The notes under the pieces: model-generated
Seen by the model: the letters and a program-made list of their open reading frames with translations, nothing else
Told to the model about the DNA's origin: nothing
Database searches by the model: none
Origin: Hyphomicrobiales bacterium
GTDB lineage: Bacteria; Pseudomonadota; Alphaproteobacteria; Rhizobiales; Rhizobiaceae
Length of the DNA: 64,000 nt
Assembly (NCBI GenBank): GCA_900469955.1
Contig: UBYX01000024.1
Span: 1-64,000, forward strand
Direction of reading: 5' to 3'
Program-made: the position numbers and the translations under genes
Shown here: piece by piece, positions 8,587-18,379 of the stretch
Position numbering within the stretch: the first letter of the stretch is position 1
How the letters are laid out: each line of letters starts with the position of its first letter

Positions 8587-10881
8587 ATGGATATGAACGA
8601 AATCAAAGAGATCTTCTTTCAGGAATGCGAAGAGCAGCTCGCTGAACTGGAGTCGGGTCTTCTCAAGCTGAACGACGGGGATCGCGACCCCGAGACGGTG
8701 AATGCCGTTTTCCGTGCCGTTCATTCCATCAAGGGCGGGGCGGGTGCCTTCGGTCTCGACGATCTGGTCGCTTTCGCCCACGTTTTCGAAACGACCCTCG
8801 ACTGTGTACGTTCCGGCAAGCTGGAACCCGGCCAGGACGTCCTGAAGGTCATGCTGAAGTCTGCCGACGTGCTCGCCGATCTGGTCAGCGCGTCCCGTGA
8901 CGGTGGCAGTGTGGATGAATCCAGGACCCGCGGCCTCGTCAAGGAGCTTGAAGCTCTGGCTCATGGCGAGCTGCCGTCAGCCTCCGGTCATGATGCGCCG
9001 AAACCGGCCGCAAAGCCGGCCCCGGCTGCCGCTCCCGCGCCGAAGGCGGAAACGCCGAAGCCCACGGACGACAGCGGTTTCCAGCCGATTCCCTTCACAT
9101 TTGACGGTTTCGGCGAGGAAGAGGAGCCGGTAATCGAAGGCTCGACCTACGAAGTCGTCTTCAAGCCACGCCGCGAGCTCTATTCCAAGGGCAATGAAGC
9201 AGCGCTCCTGCTGCGCGATCTCTCCCGTGTCGGCGAGATGAGCATTGCCTGCGATACGGACGCCTTGCTGGATCTCGACAAGATGGACCCGGAAGAGTCC
9301 TATTTCAGCTGGAAGATCTCGGTAAAGACCACCAAGAGCGAAGACGATATCCGTGTCGTTTTCGAATTTGCCGAATGGGATTGCGATCTTGAGGTGAAGT
9401 TTGCCGACGAGGCTTCGTCGGATGAAGAGCAGCCGATGAGACCGGTTCCCTTCGACCTCTCGATCCTTGACGATGCCCCGTCCGCCGAGGACGAGGACAA
9501 GCAGGCCGAACACGGCTCCGATCAGACCGTTGCCGAAGCCGTATCGGCCGCCGAGACCGCGACCAGCATTGCGAAGGCTGCCGGAGCTGCCGCTCGCGCT
9601 GCCGAACGGAAGGAATCGGCCGCGGCCGCCGCCGCGGCGGCGCAGAACAATGCCGCAGCCGCCGCCGCTTCGGCCGGACAGACGATCCGCGTCGATCTCG
9701 ACCGCGTCGACCGTCTCATCAACCTGGTGGGCGAGCTCGTCATCAACCAGGCGATGCTGTCGCAGAGCGTCATCGAGAACGACGCGACCGGCACGTCTTC
9801 GATCAACATGGGCCTCGAAGAGCTGCAGCAGCTCACCCGCGAGATCCAGGACTCGGTCATGGCGATCCGCGCGCAGCCGGTAAAGCCTGTCTTCCAGCGC
9901 ATGTCCCGTATCGTCCGGGAGGTCGCGGATATGGTGGGCAAGCAGATCCGCCTCGTCACCGAGGGTGAAAACACCGAAGTGGACAAGACGGTCATCGACA
10001 AGCTCGCCGAGCCGTTGACCCACATGATCCGCAACGCGGTCGACCACGGCATCGAATCGCCCGAAAAGCGCGAAGCCGCCGGCAAGAACCCGGAAGGCAC
10101 CATCAAGCTTACCGCGAAACACCGTTCGGGCCGCATCCTGATCGAACTGCAGGACGACGGTGCCGGCATCAACCGCGAGCGCGTTCGACAGAAGGCGATC
10201 GACAACGACATCATCGCCGCCGATGCCAACCTCTCGGACGACGAGATCGACAACCTGATCTTCATGGCGGGCTTCTCCACCGCCGACAAGATTTCCGACA
10301 TTTCCGGCCGCGGCGTCGGCATGGACGTCGTCAAGCGGTCGATCCAGGCGCTGGGCGGTCGTATCTCGATTTCGTCCCGACCAGGCTTCGGCTCCACCTT
10401 CACCATGAGCCTACCGCTGACGCTCGCAGTTCTCGATGGCATGGTGGTGACGGTCGCGGGTCAGACGCTGGTCGTACCCTTGACTGCAATCGTCGAAACC
10501 CTGCAGCCGGAAGCTTCCGCGATCCACTCCTTCGGCGCGAGCCAGCGGTTGATCTCGATCCGCAATTCGTTCTGCCCGCTCGTCGATGTCGGCCGGGTCC
10601 TGAACTACCGGTCTACCCAGGCGAACCCGGTCGAAGGCGTCGCACTGCTGGTGGAATCGGAAGGTGGCGGTCAGCGCGCCCTCATGGTCGACGCGATCCA
10701 GGGCCAGCGGCAGGTGGTCATCAAGTCGCTGGAAGCCAATTACACGCATGTTCCGGGCATTGCCGCAGCCACCATTCTTGGTGATGGCCGCGTCGCGCTC
10801 ATCCTCGATGTCGACGCGGTTGTTGCTGCATCGCGTGGTCAGTCGCTCAGACCTGAAATGTCACTCGCAGCCACGGGTTAA
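8587..10881 (+). CDS. cheA: Chemotaxis histidine kinase CheA
   Basis: Cytoplasmic kinase of 764 residues with the full CheA domain order. The N-terminal Hpt domain has the phosphorylated His46 in VHSIKGGAGAFGL. A Pro/Ala-rich linker and a regulator-binding region follow, then a long Ala/Glu-rich linker. Next come the dimerisation helices, the HATPase domain (N-box HMIRNAVDHGIE, G-box GRGVGMDVVK) and a C-terminal CheW-like domain. Nothing essential is missing. It autophosphorylates under receptor control and passes phosphate to CheY1, CheY2 and CheB, all encoded in the same operon. Confidence 0.98.
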   Translation: MDMNEIKEIFFQECEEQLAELESGLLKLNDGDRDPETVNAVFRAVHSIKGGAGAFGLDDLVAFAHVFETTLDCVRSGKLEPGQDVLKVMLKSADVLADLVSASRDGGSVDESRTRGLVKELEALAHGELPSASGHDAPKPAAKPAPAAAPAPKAETPKPTDDSGFQPIPFTFDGFGEEEEPVIEGSTYEVVFKPRRELYSKGNEAALLLRDLSRVGEMSIACDTDALLDLDKMDPEESYFSWKISVKTTKSEDDIRVVFEFAEWDCDLEVKFADEASSDEEQPMRPVPFDLSILDDAPSAEDEDKQAEHGSDQTVAEAVSAAETATSIAKAAGAAARAAERKESAAAAAAAAQNNAAAAAASAGQTIRVDLDRVDRLINLVGELVINQAMLSQSVIENDATGTSSINMGLEELQQLTREIQDSVMAIRAQPVKPVFQRMSRIVREVADMVGKQIRLVTEGENTEVDKTVIDKLAEPLTHMIRNAVDHGIESPEKREAAGKNPEGTIKLTAKHRSGRILIELQDDGAGINRERVRQKAIDNDIIAADANLSDDEIDNLIFMAGFSTADKISDISGRGVGMDVVKRSIQALGGRISISSRPGFGSTFTMSLPLTLAVLDGMVVTVAGQTLVVPLTAIVETLQPEASAIHSFGASQRLISIRNSFCPLVDVGRVLNYRSTQANPVEGVALLVESEGGGQRALMVDAIQGQRQVVIKSLEANYTHVPGIAAATILGDGRVALILDVDAVVAASRGQSLRPEMSLAATG

Positions 10882-10886
10882 TTTGT

Positions 10887-11354
10887 ATGTCGTACGCCGT
10901 GAAAAACCTTGCTCAGGGAAGTCGGGAGCTGATCGCCTTCCGTATCGGTGATCAGGAATTCTGCGTGAACATCATGTCCGTCCGGGAAATCCGCGGCTGG
11001 ACGCCCGCCACCCCGATGCCGCATGCGCCGCCTTATGTCATGGGCATCATCAACCTGCGTGGCGCGGTTCTGCCGATCGTCGATCTGTCGGCTCGCCTTG
11101 GAATGCAGGAAGCCGAGCCGTCGGCCCGCCACGTCATCATCGTGGCACAGGTCAAGAGCCGGATCGTCGGTCTGCTTGTCGAGGCGGTTTCCGACATCCT
11201 CACGATTACCGAGGAGAATATCCAGCCGGTTCCGGAAATTTCTTCCGATCTGGAGAAACAATATGCCCGGGGAATTCTTGCCATCGACAAGCGGATGATC
11301 TGCATGATCGAGCTGGACGCCCTCTTCCCGGAAAAGGAAAGCGAAGCCGCATGA
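10887..11354 (+). CDS. cheW: Chemotaxis coupling protein CheW
   Basis: A 155-residue CheW domain protein that links receptors to CheA. Characteristic stretches are IAFRIGDQEFCVNIMSVREI near the start and PHAPPYVMGIINLRGAVLPI in the middle. The frame ends four bases into cheR (ATGA overlap), so translation of the two is probably coupled. Confidence 0.97.
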   Translation: MSYAVKNLAQGSRELIAFRIGDQEFCVNIMSVREIRGWTPATPMPHAPPYVMGIINLRGAVLPIVDLSARLGMQEAEPSARHVIIVAQVKSRIVGLLVEAVSDILTITEENIQPVPEISSDLEKQYARGILAIDKRMICMIELDALFPEKESEAA

Positions 11355-12259
11355 AGCCTTTGGGGGCCATTGAAAGCCGACAGTCACCGGACGACGTGCT
11401 CGCCAGCGGGGAATATCCGCTGACGCGCCGTGACCTGTCCGATATCGCTGCGATGATCTATTCGGATGCCGGCATCTATCTCAATGATTCCAAGGCATCG
11501 CTCGTCTATTCTCGCCTGTCCAAGCACATCCGGGCACTGGGGTTGCGCGGGTTCAGGGACTATTGCGAGCTTGTGGCATCGCCGGCAGGCGCGGCAGCGC
11601 GACGCGAGATGCTTTCGCATCTGACGACCAACTTCACCCGCTTCTTCCGCGAAAACCATCACTTCGAGCACCTGCGCGACGAAGTTCTCCCGGGGCTGAT
11701 CAGCCGTGCCAAGAGCGGCGGTCGCGTGCGGATCTGGTCGGCAGCCTGTTCCGATGGGCAGGAGCCCTATTCGATCGCCCTCACGGTCTTGTCGCTTTTG
11801 CCGAACGCCGTGGACTATGACTTCCGGATTCTCGCAACGGATATCGATCCCAAGATCCTGGCTGCGGCCCGCGCCGGGATCTATGACGAGAACGCCACTG
11901 AAACCATGACACCGGCCATGCGCAAGCAATGGTTTCGCGAGGTGGATGCCGGCGGCCGCCGCAAGCTGCAGATCGACGACAAGGTCAAGAAGCTCATCAC
12001 CTTCAACGAGCTGAACCTGATGGCGCAGTGGCCCTTCAAGGGAAGTTTCGACGTCATCTTCTGCCGCAACGTCGTCATCTATTTCGACGAGCCGACGCAG
12101 ATGAAGATCTGGTCGCGCTTCGCTTCGCAGCTAGGCGACGGCGGGCATCTTTATATCGGCCATTCCGAACGGGTTTCCGGCGACGCGAAAAACCTCTTCG
12201 ACAACATCGGCATCACCACCTATCGGTATGTCGGCAAGAGCGCGGGGAGGAAAGCATGA
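11351..12259 (+). CDS. cheR: Chemoreceptor glutamate methyltransferase CheR
   Basis: 302 residues: an N-terminal helical CheR domain, then a SAM-binding domain with the motif [14 protein letters not shown] and the downstream signature [13 protein letters not shown]. It methylates receptor glutamates for adaptation. It overlaps cheW at its start and cheB at its end, both as ATGA. Confidence 0.97.
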   Translation: MKPLGAIESRQSPDDVLASGEYPLTRRDLSDIAAMIYSDAGIYLNDSKASLVYSRLSKHIRALGLRGFRDYCELVASPAGAAARREMLSHLTTNFTRFFRENHHFEHLRDEVLPGLISRAKSGGRVRIWSAACSDGQEPYSIALTVLSLLPNAVDYDFRILATDIDPKILAAARAGIYDENATETMTPAMRKQWFREVDAGGRRKLQIDDKVKKLITFNELNLMAQWPFKGSFDVIFCRNVVIYFDEPTQMKIWSRFASQLGDGGHLYIGHSERVSGDAKNLFDNIGITTYRYVGKSAGRKA

Positions 12260-13296
12260 GCGTTCCGGCTCGCGTTCTCGTCGTCGACGACTCGCCCACC
12301 ATGCGCGGACTGATCACCGCCGTCCTCAATTCCGATCCCGAGGTCAATGTCGTTGGTCAGGCCGGCGACGCGCTCGAAGCGCGCGCGGCGATCAAGCAGC
12401 TCAATCCGGATGTCGTAACCCTCGATATCGAAATGCCCAACATGAACGGGCTGGAGTTCCTCGAGAAGATCATGCGTCTGCGTCCCATGCCGGTGATCAT
12501 GGTTTCCGCCATGACACATCACGGCGCCAATGCGACGCTTGCGGCTTTGGAGATCGGTGCATTCGACTGCGTTGGCAAACCAAGCCCGGGAGATGCCCGC
12601 CCCTTCATGGATCTCGCCGAAAAGGTGAAGGCCGCTGCCCGGTCCGCCCATCGCCGGAGCGCATCAGCACCCGCGCCAGCCGTGGCGCCGGCCACCGAAT
12701 ATCGGGTCGGTCGTAAGGTTGTGGCGATCGGTTCTTCAACCGGAGGTGTCGAGGCGCTCATCACGGTGCTGCAAAAGTTTCCGCAGAACTGCCCACCGAC
12801 CGTTATTACTCAACATATGCCTTCGACGTTTACCAAAAGTTTTGCTGAACGTCTTAATCGTATCTGTGCTCCTGTGGTGCAGGAAGCGACCGATGGCGCG
12901 CGGCTGGAGATCGGCAAGATCTATCTCGCTCCCGGTGGTGAACGGCACCTGCAGGTAGCCAATCCGTCGGCGCCATGTTGTCGACTGGTCGAAAGGGATC
13001 CGGTGAACGGCCACAGGCCTTCGGTGGATGTTCTCTTCGACTCGGTTGCCGATCTGGCAGGCCGAAATGCGGTCGGGGTCATCCTGACAGGCATGGGGCG
13101 CGACGGAGCTGCCGGTCTGCTGAAGATGCGCAATGCGGGCGCGCGCACCGTCGGACAGAACGAAAAGACCTGTGTGGTCTACGGCATGCCGAGGGTCGCC
13201 CATGAAATCGGGGCCGTCGAGCAACAGTTGCCGTTAGGCTCCATAGGAGAAGAAGTGTTGAAGTTAACAGCCGCCCGAAAAGAAGGTACCGAATAA
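12256..13296 (+). CDS. cheB: Chemotaxis methylesterase/deamidase CheB
   Basis: 346 residues. The N-terminal receiver has phosphoacceptor Asp57 (TLDIEMP). The C-terminal methylesterase carries the catalytic triad Ser161 (GSSTGG), His187 (ITQHMP) and Asp283 (GMGRDG). The frame is open upstream into cheR, but the ATG at 12256 has GGGGAGG before it and gives the normal length. Its stop overlaps cheY2 (TAATG). It removes receptor methyl groups once phosphorylated by CheA. Confidence 0.97.
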   Translation: MSVPARVLVVDDSPTMRGLITAVLNSDPEVNVVGQAGDALEARAAIKQLNPDVVTLDIEMPNMNGLEFLEKIMRLRPMPVIMVSAMTHHGANATLAALEIGAFDCVGKPSPGDARPFMDLAEKVKAAARSAHRRSASAPAPAVAPATEYRVGRKVVAIGSSTGGVEALITVLQKFPQNCPPTVITQHMPSTFTKSFAERLNRICAPVVQEATDGARLEIGKIYLAPGGERHLQVANPSAPCCRLVERDPVNGHRPSVDVLFDSVADLAGRNAVGVILTGMGRDGAAGLLKMRNAGARTVGQNEKTCVVYGMPRVAHEIGAVEQQLPLGSIGEEVLKLTAARKEGTE

Positions 13297-13685
13297 TGTC
13301 TCTCGCTGAAAAAATTAAAGTTCTGATCGTCGATGATCAGGTGACCAGCCGCCTGCTGCTCAGCGACGCCCTGACACAGCTCGGCTTCAAGCAGATCACT
13401 TCGGCCGGTGATGGTGAGCAGGGCATGAAGATCATGGCCGAGCAGCCGCACCATCTCGTGATTTCGGACTTCAACATGCCGAAGATGGATGGCATCGGCT
13501 TCCTGCAAGCCGTCCGCAGCAATCCGAACACGAAAAAAGCAGCCTTCATCATTTTGACGGCCCAGGGCGACCGTGCCCTCGTGCAAAGGGCAGCCCAGCT
13601 CGGGGCAAACAATGTCCTCGCCAAGCCGTTCACGATCGAGAAGATGAAGGCCGCCATCGAGGCGGTGTTTGGAGCATTGAAATGA
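13296..13685 (+). CDS. cheY2: Chemotaxis response regulator CheY2 (motor-acting)
   Basis: A 129-residue single receiver domain with Asp13/Asp14 (IVDDQ), phosphoacceptor Asp58 (ISDFNMP) and the conserved Lys in LAKPFTI. Its length, Asp58 and position between cheB and cheD match rhizobial CheY2, the regulator that binds the switch to modulate motor speed. It overlaps cheB and cheD. Confidence 0.94.
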   Translation: MSLAEKIKVLIVDDQVTSRLLLSDALTQLGFKQITSAGDGEQGMKIMAEQPHHLVISDFNMPKMDGIGFLQAVRSNPNTKKAAFIILTAQGDRALVQRAAQLGANNVLAKPFTIEKMKAAIEAVFGALK

Positions 13686-14239
13686 ACGATGCCATTGCGG
13701 CCAAGCGTGTCCATATCATTCAAGGGGAGTACAAGGTCGTAAACGACCCGAACGTCGTACTTTCGACGATCCTGGGCTCATGCGTGGCTGCGTGTCTTCG
13801 TGATCCTGTCGCCGGCGTCGGCGGCATGAACCATTTTTTGCTTCCCGGCTCGGGTGGCGCCATGGCATCGGGCGGTGATGCCACCCGATACGGCGTGCAT
13901 CTGATGGAGCTTCTCATCAACGGCCTCCTGAAGCAGGGCGCCCGGCGCGACCGGCTGGAAGCGAAAATTTTCGGTGGGGCAAAGACGATAGCGAGCTTCT
14001 CGAACGTCGGCGAACAGAATGCCGCGTTCGCGATGCAGTTCCTCAAGGATGAAGGGATTCCGGTCGTTGGCTCTTCCACCGGAGGGGAGCACGGACGCAA
14101 GTTGGAATACTGGCCCATCAGCGGGCGGGCACGTCAGTATCCGCTGACCGGCGCCGAGGCTCAGCGGACCGTAGCGCTGGAGATGCGCCCGGCACGTGTT
14201 GCGCCGAAGCCGGTCGAAAGCTCGATCGAATTCTTTTAA
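13682..14239 (+). CDS. cheD: Chemoreceptor glutamine deamidase CheD
   Basis: 185 residues with the CheD signature: catalytic Cys34 in LGSCVAAC and His51 in MNHFLLPG. It converts receptor glutamine to glutamate and in some species interacts with CheC-type phosphatases; no cheC is present here. The start overlaps cheY2 by four bases. Confidence 0.96.
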   Translation: MNDAIAAKRVHIIQGEYKVVNDPNVVLSTILGSCVAACLRDPVAGVGGMNHFLLPGSGGAMASGGDATRYGVHLMELLINGLLKQGARRDRLEAKIFGGAKTIASFSNVGEQNAAFAMQFLKDEGIPVVGSSTGGEHGRKLEYWPISGRARQYPLTGAEAQRTVALEMRPARVAPKPVESSIEFF

Positions 14240-14253
14240 GCATGAGGAACGAT

Positions 14254-14643
14254 ATGACCGACATCGCGAAGCCGTCAGGCGCTCCTCTGGAAGAGGCGCT
14301 ACCCGAGATCTTGATGCGGCTGGTGTCGGAGCTTCACGACGTCGCCTATCTGATCGAGCGCATCGAGCCCCAACTGCTGGAACTGGGAGGCATGGCCATC
14401 CTTGAATCCCCCGACAGCATCAAGGTCCTGCAGGGCATCGATCTGGCCGTACAGAAGACGCGCGGCATTGCCGAATTTATCGACACGATCACCGGCACCA
14501 TTCCGGAAAGCTGGACCGTCGATGTCTCTACCGCGATCAGCCTCGTCAAGCTGGCTGACATGCAGAGGGCTCTGACAAACGGCATGCGCCACGGCCATTC
14601 CCAGCCTCTGAGCAAGGCCGCCGGCGACTTCGACTTCTTCTGA
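14254..14643 (+). CDS. cheT: CheT: last gene of the che operon, CheZ-like DxxxQ motif
   Basis: 129 residues, predicted mostly helical and soluble. It sits where cheT lies in Sinorhizobium, between cheD and fliF. The segment DLAVQ (Asp63 to Gln67) within a long helix-forming region matches the DxxxQ active-site motif of CheZ phosphatases, and the protein ends in an acidic-aromatic tail (GDFDFF), similar in character to CheZ tails that bind CheY. A CheY-P phosphatase role is therefore plausible. The ATG at 14254 is preferred over 14242 because GAGGA lies five bases before it. Confidence 0.75.
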   Translation: MTDIAKPSGAPLEEALPEILMRLVSELHDVAYLIERIEPQLLELGGMAILESPDSIKVLQGIDLAVQKTRGIAEFIDTITGTIPESWTVDVSTAISLVKLADMQRALTNGMRHGHSQPLSKAAGDFDFF

Positions 14644-14721
14644 TCACCTGTTTCGGCCCGATGCGCCGAAAGCGATTGATCCTTCCGCCTGCAATCTTCA
14701 TTCCCATCGCCTTGCGAAACG

Positions 14722-14744
14722 CTCGCACAAGCTTCGCCCCCTAG
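14722..14744 (+). promoter_or_regulatory. Flagellar-type promoter box upstream of fliF
   Basis: CTCGCACAAG, ten bases, then TAG, ending 49 bases before the fliF ATG. The ten-base spacer begins CTTCGCC, as does the flhA copy. It suggests that fliF is transcribed independently of the che operon. Confidence 0.55.
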
Positions 14745-14793
14745 GGTCAACTTGAGCGAAGGCTCTATTCCGTGTTTGCGATGTGGGAACAGA

Positions 14794-16467
14794 ATGAATC
14801 TGTTGGCTCAATTTTCACAAGTCTTTAAAAATCTGGCCAATCTAGGCCAGACGCGACTTATTGCTCTGGGTGCTGTTGGCGTTCTCTCGATTGCGATAGT
14901 CCTTGCCGCGGCCATTTTTGTAAACAAGCCCTCCTACGAATCCCTCTACGTCAATCTGGACACTGCCGACCTGAACCAGGTCACCATGGCACTGGCTGAA
15001 TCGAACATGGATTTTGAAGTCGGCGGTGACGGATCGAGCATTCAGGTTCCCGTCGGAACGACGAGCAAGGCGCGCCTTCTGCTTGCCGAACGCGGTCTGC
15101 CGAACAGCACGAATGCCGGTTACGAGCTTTTCGACAACGTCGGGTCGCTCGGCCTGACCTCCTTCATGCAGGAGGTTACCCGGGTCCGGGCTCTCGAAGG
15201 CGAAATCGGCAGGTCGATCCAGCAGATCAGCGGCGTCTCCGCAGCGCGCGTCCACATCGTGATGCCTGACGTCGGCAATTTCCGCAGAGGCGAACAAAAG
15301 CCTTCCGCGTCCGTGATGATCCGCGCCAGCACGACAGCCGGCCGCAAGGCCGCATCGTCCATTCGTCACCTGGTGGCGTCGGCTGTTCCCGGCCTTGATG
15401 TCGACGATGTCACGATCCTCGATTCGACCGGCCAGTTGCTTGCCTCCGGCGACGACTTCGGCGGCAGTGAAATGAATAAGTCGCTGAGCATCATTCAAAA
15501 TGTCCAGCAGGAAATCGAAAACAACATCGACAAGGCGCTCGCGCCCTTCCTCGGGATGGACAATTTCCGTTCCAGCGTAACGGCCTCTCTCAATACGGAC
15601 AGCCAGCAGGTCCAGGAGACGGTCTTCGATCCGAATTCGCGCGTCGAGCGTTCGGTGCGCACGACCAAGGAAGCTTCGAAGTCTCAGCAGACCCAGAACG
15701 ACAACGCGACCACCGTCGAACAGAACGTGCCGCAGGCGGCGCCGGAGCCGGGTGGCGCGAATGGTCCTAAATCCTCCGACCAGTCCGACAAGAAGGAAGA
15801 GCAGACCAACTACGAAATCAACCAGAAGACCACTGCCACGACGCGCAATAGCTATCAGATCGAGAAGGTCTCGGTCGCGGTGGTGGTCAACAAGGGCCGG
15901 ATCGCCAAGATGGTCGGCGAGCCCGTCGACCAGGCGAAGATTGATGCCTATCTGGCCGAAATGCAGAAGATCGTCTCCTCGGCCGCCGGTATCAGTTCCA
16001 ACCGGGGTGACGTGGTCACGTTGACCGCAATGGATTTCCTGGAGAACCAGCTTCTCGAAGAGGCTGCTGGCGGTCCTGGTCTGATGGATGTGCTGACCCG
16101 CAATATAGGCGGCATCATCAATTCGCTCGCCTTCGTCGGAGTTGCCTTCCTGGTTGTCTGGCTCGGTCTGCGCCCGCTCATCCGCACCGTCAGCGGCAAC
16201 GGCGTTGCCGGCGAGGCCGCTGCCGACGGCGCAGGTCTCGAACTGCCGGACTTCTCTCCGGTCGGCGGCAGCCCGGCGCTCATGGATGGTTTCGGCTCGG
16301 ATTTCGGGTTCGACAGCGCAGGCGACATGATGGGCGGCGACGAGGGAGACGGGTTCAATCGTCGGGTCAAGGAAGGCCCGGAGAAACGCCTCGCCCGCAT
16401 GGTCGAGATTTCCGAAGAACGCGCTGCGAAAATCCTCCGGAAATGGGCTCTCGAAAAGGCAGCTTGA
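14794..16467 (+). CDS. fliF: Flagellar MS-ring protein FliF
   Basis: 557 residues, the normal rhizobial length. An N-terminal membrane helix (around 25-45) is followed by the periplasmic ring-building domains, a low-complexity Asn/Gln/Glu-rich loop, a second membrane helix near 435-455 and a cytoplasmic tail that binds FliG. The MS ring is the base on which the switch and export apparatus assemble. A longer frame from a TTG at 14752 exists, but GGGA before the ATG at 14794 and the usual start MNLLAQF favour the shorter form. A rho-independent terminator follows at once. Confidence 0.96.
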   Translation: MNLLAQFSQVFKNLANLGQTRLIALGAVGVLSIAIVLAAAIFVNKPSYESLYVNLDTADLNQVTMALAESNMDFEVGGDGSSIQVPVGTTSKARLLLAERGLPNSTNAGYELFDNVGSLGLTSFMQEVTRVRALEGEIGRSIQQISGVSAARVHIVMPDVGNFRRGEQKPSASVMIRASTTAGRKAASSIRHLVASAVPGLDVDDVTILDSTGQLLASGDDFGGSEMNKSLSIIQNVQQEIENNIDKALAPFLGMDNFRSSVTASLNTDSQQVQETVFDPNSRVERSVRTTKEASKSQQTQNDNATTVEQNVPQAAPEPGGANGPKSSDQSDKKEEQTNYEINQKTTATTRNSYQIEKVSVAVVVNKGRIAKMVGEPVDQAKIDAYLAEMQKIVSSAAGISSNRGDVVTLTAMDFLENQLLEEAAGGPGLMDVLTRNIGGIINSLAFVGVAFLVVWLGLRPLIRTVSGNGVAGEAAADGAGLELPDFSPVGGSPALMDGFGSDFGFDSAGDMMGGDEGDGFNRRVKEGPEKRLARMVEISEERAAKILRKWALEKAA

Positions 16468-16493
16468 TACCCCATCACGAAAATATGATCGAC

Positions 16494-16524
16494 AAGGGCC
16501 GGACTTATCCGGCCCTTTCTTTTT
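16494..16524 (+). terminator. Rho-independent terminator after fliF
   Basis: Perfect nine-base stem AAGGGCCGG / CCGGCCCTT with a six-base loop, followed by TCTTTTT. It separates fliF from the visNR unit. Confidence 0.9.
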
Positions 16525-16847
16525 CAGCCCCGCCACAGACTTGGCTTATTCATCTGATGCGCGAATCACTTGGACCGGGCTGGAGTTGGGGAAATCCATG
16601 CTTGGCCCGATGGTAATTCGCAGGGCCTCTCCTACAATGGCCTGATTCGCGCATAAGTTTCCGAGGCCGGGGAGGTGGCCAGCATGAAGTCCTTGCCGGG
16701 CAAAAAACAAGAGGTTGCGCAAAGTAGCTTTTGACGTTTTGCCCAAAATCGAGGATCGTTTTGTCAAGGTAACGGTTGTGCGTCAGTGACAATGCCGCGT
16801 GCGCGTGTTCATCAGGAATGCGTGGCGTGGTAGGGAGCAAGTAGCTG
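16525..16847 (+). other. Intergenic region upstream of visN
   Basis: 323 bases with no credible gene. There is an inverted repeat GGGCAAAA (16698-16705) / TTTTGCCC (16737-16744). The [TC]TC[GA]CGCAAG-N10-TA box found at flagellar structural units is absent, which fits visNR standing at the top of the hierarchy. No confident -35/-10 pair was found. Confidence 0.5.
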
Positions 16848-17585
16848 ATGGAGTTGTCGGGGATAGACATGGCGATGGAGGGGCGGCCCTATATGGAGTC
16901 CGTAGGGTCCAGAGTCCTGTCGCGCGAACAACTGGTTCGCCGCCTTTCGGTGTTGGCGGGTTCCAACAATGTCCAGGCGGTGATGCGCCTTCTCGCCGAT
17001 TATGTCGGCGCGTCTCACTTTCTTCTCGCCCGATATGACCTGATCCAGGAGCAGGGTCTCGATTTCATCGTGACCTCCAACTGGCCTTTCGATCTTGTGC
17101 GTCGCCTCGGATCGGAACTCGCCAGCGGTTACGCTCGCTCCACCGAGCTGGAGAAGTGTCTTTCGCTTCTGACTCCCAGTTTCTCCCTTCTGCCTGACGA
17201 CGTGACGCCGCCTGACGATATCAGCCGGCAATACTGCTCGCTGACCTTCTGCGTAGGCAGGACACGTTTTTCCCTCATGCTTCTTTTTCTCGAGGGAATC
17301 ATCCTTTCGCAAGAACGCCTGAAGGAAGTGGGGTTACTGGCTGCCTATGGCGCCAGTTTTGCGGAAAACGCCGACGCCCGGACCGAACGTGATTTCGAGC
17401 TGACCGAACGCGAACTCGAATGTCTTTTCTGGATCGCCGAAGGCAAGACCAGCGACGAAATCGCCGTCATCCTCGGTATATCGCGCAACACCATCAACAA
17501 CTACATCACCAGCGTGATGCGCAAGACGGCAACGAAGACCCGCTCCGAGGCGATTGCCTACGCGGTGCGCAACAACTTGGTATAG
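16848..17585 (+). CDS. visN: LuxR-type master regulator of motility VisN
   Basis: 245 residues: an N-terminal ligand-binding-like domain and a C-terminal LuxR/FixJ helix-turn-helix (about 180-245, LTERELECLFWIAEGKTS, with SRNTINNYI as the recognition helix). In Sinorhizobium VisN and VisR act together as the top-level activators of the flagellar cascade through rem. Length, position after fliF and pairing with a second LuxR protein fit. The start ATG has GGAG about eleven bases upstream. visR follows 12 bases after the stop. Confidence 0.93.
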   Translation: MELSGIDMAMEGRPYMESVGSRVLSREQLVRRLSVLAGSNNVQAVMRLLADYVGASHFLLARYDLIQEQGLDFIVTSNWPFDLVRRLGSELASGYARSTELEKCLSLLTPSFSLLPDDVTPPDDISRQYCSLTFCVGRTRFSLMLLFLEGIILSQERLKEVGLLAAYGASFAENADARTERDFELTERELECLFWIAEGKTSDEIAVILGISRNTINNYITSVMRKTATKTRSEAIAYAVRNNLV

Positions 17586-17597
17586 GACCGAATCTCG

Positions 17598-18344
17598 ATG
17601 GGTTATACGCGGAGCGGCATTGCAGAGGGACCTGGAAGTATCCAGTATCTGCGCCTTCAGCGCGCCTCGAGCCGGTCGGATATCTTTCCCAAGCTTGTTG
17701 CTATGCAGAAGAACCTGAAGGCGCGCAATTTCGCGGTTTTCCGCATTGCCGGCGCCGGCCTGCCGAACAAGCGCAAGCTCATCTCCGAGCTGGACAACTG
17801 GGGTGTCGGCACGACCGAAGGCAGCAGCCAGTTCATCGACGGGTACGGCGATGTCCTGCTCGAACACATCGAGGTGTCGCTCCTTCCTCTGATTTGGGAT
17901 GGCTCGGAAAACGCCAGTTTTTCGGATGCGGGAGAATTTTCTCCCCTGACCCGCCGCTTGGAGCCGTCTGTCGTTCCCTTTTCGGGGATCGCATTTCCCG
18001 TGCGGCTGGGGGCCCTCGGAAACGGCTACGTGGCCTTTGTCTCGACCTCCATAGACGTGTCGAGCGACGTCGTCATCGACCAGCACGTCAGAAGCTGCCA
18101 GGTGATGATGGATCTGCTGGCGCTGGATGAGCGCCGAACCGTGCCGGCTGAATCGCTGAGCGAGCGGGAAATCGCCTGCCTGCAACTGGCCGGAGACGGG
18201 CGGATCAGTGAAGAGATTGCCGAAAACCTCGGTCTCTCCGTCCACACAGTGAATGCCTATCTAGGCTCCGCCACCATCAAGCTCGATTCGGTCAATCGCA
18301 TTCAGGCGATCGCCAAGGCGATCAGGCTCGGTTACATCCACTGA
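17598..18344 (+). CDS. visR: LuxR-type master regulator of motility VisR
   Basis: 248 residues: an N-terminal autoinducer-binding-like domain and a C-terminal LuxR helix-turn-helix (about 183-248, LSEREIACLQLAGDGRIS, with SVHTVNAYL as the recognition helix). Partner of VisN. TAGGA lies before the start. The gene is convergent with the minus-strand gene ending at 18380. Confidence 0.93.
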   Translation: MGYTRSGIAEGPGSIQYLRLQRASSRSDIFPKLVAMQKNLKARNFAVFRIAGAGLPNKRKLISELDNWGVGTTEGSSQFIDGYGDVLLEHIEVSLLPLIWDGSENASFSDAGEFSPLTRRLEPSVVPFSGIAFPVRLGALGNGYVAFVSTSIDVSSDVVIDQHVRSCQVMMDLLALDERRTVPAESLSEREIACLQLAGDGRISEEIAENLGLSVHTVNAYLGSATIKLDSVNRIQAIAKAIRLGYIH

Positions 18345-18379
18345 GAGGCGGAACGAAGATCGGATGGCTCGTGCGGCGG

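Noticed and set aside
11929..12255. CheB N-terminal extension into cheR
   Set aside because: The stretch has no domain, and the ATG at 12256 with GGGGAGG gives the normal CheB.
14842..16536. 564-codon minus-strand open frame opposite fliF
   Set aside because: Same cause: composition-driven antisense frame. FliF is clear on the plus strand.
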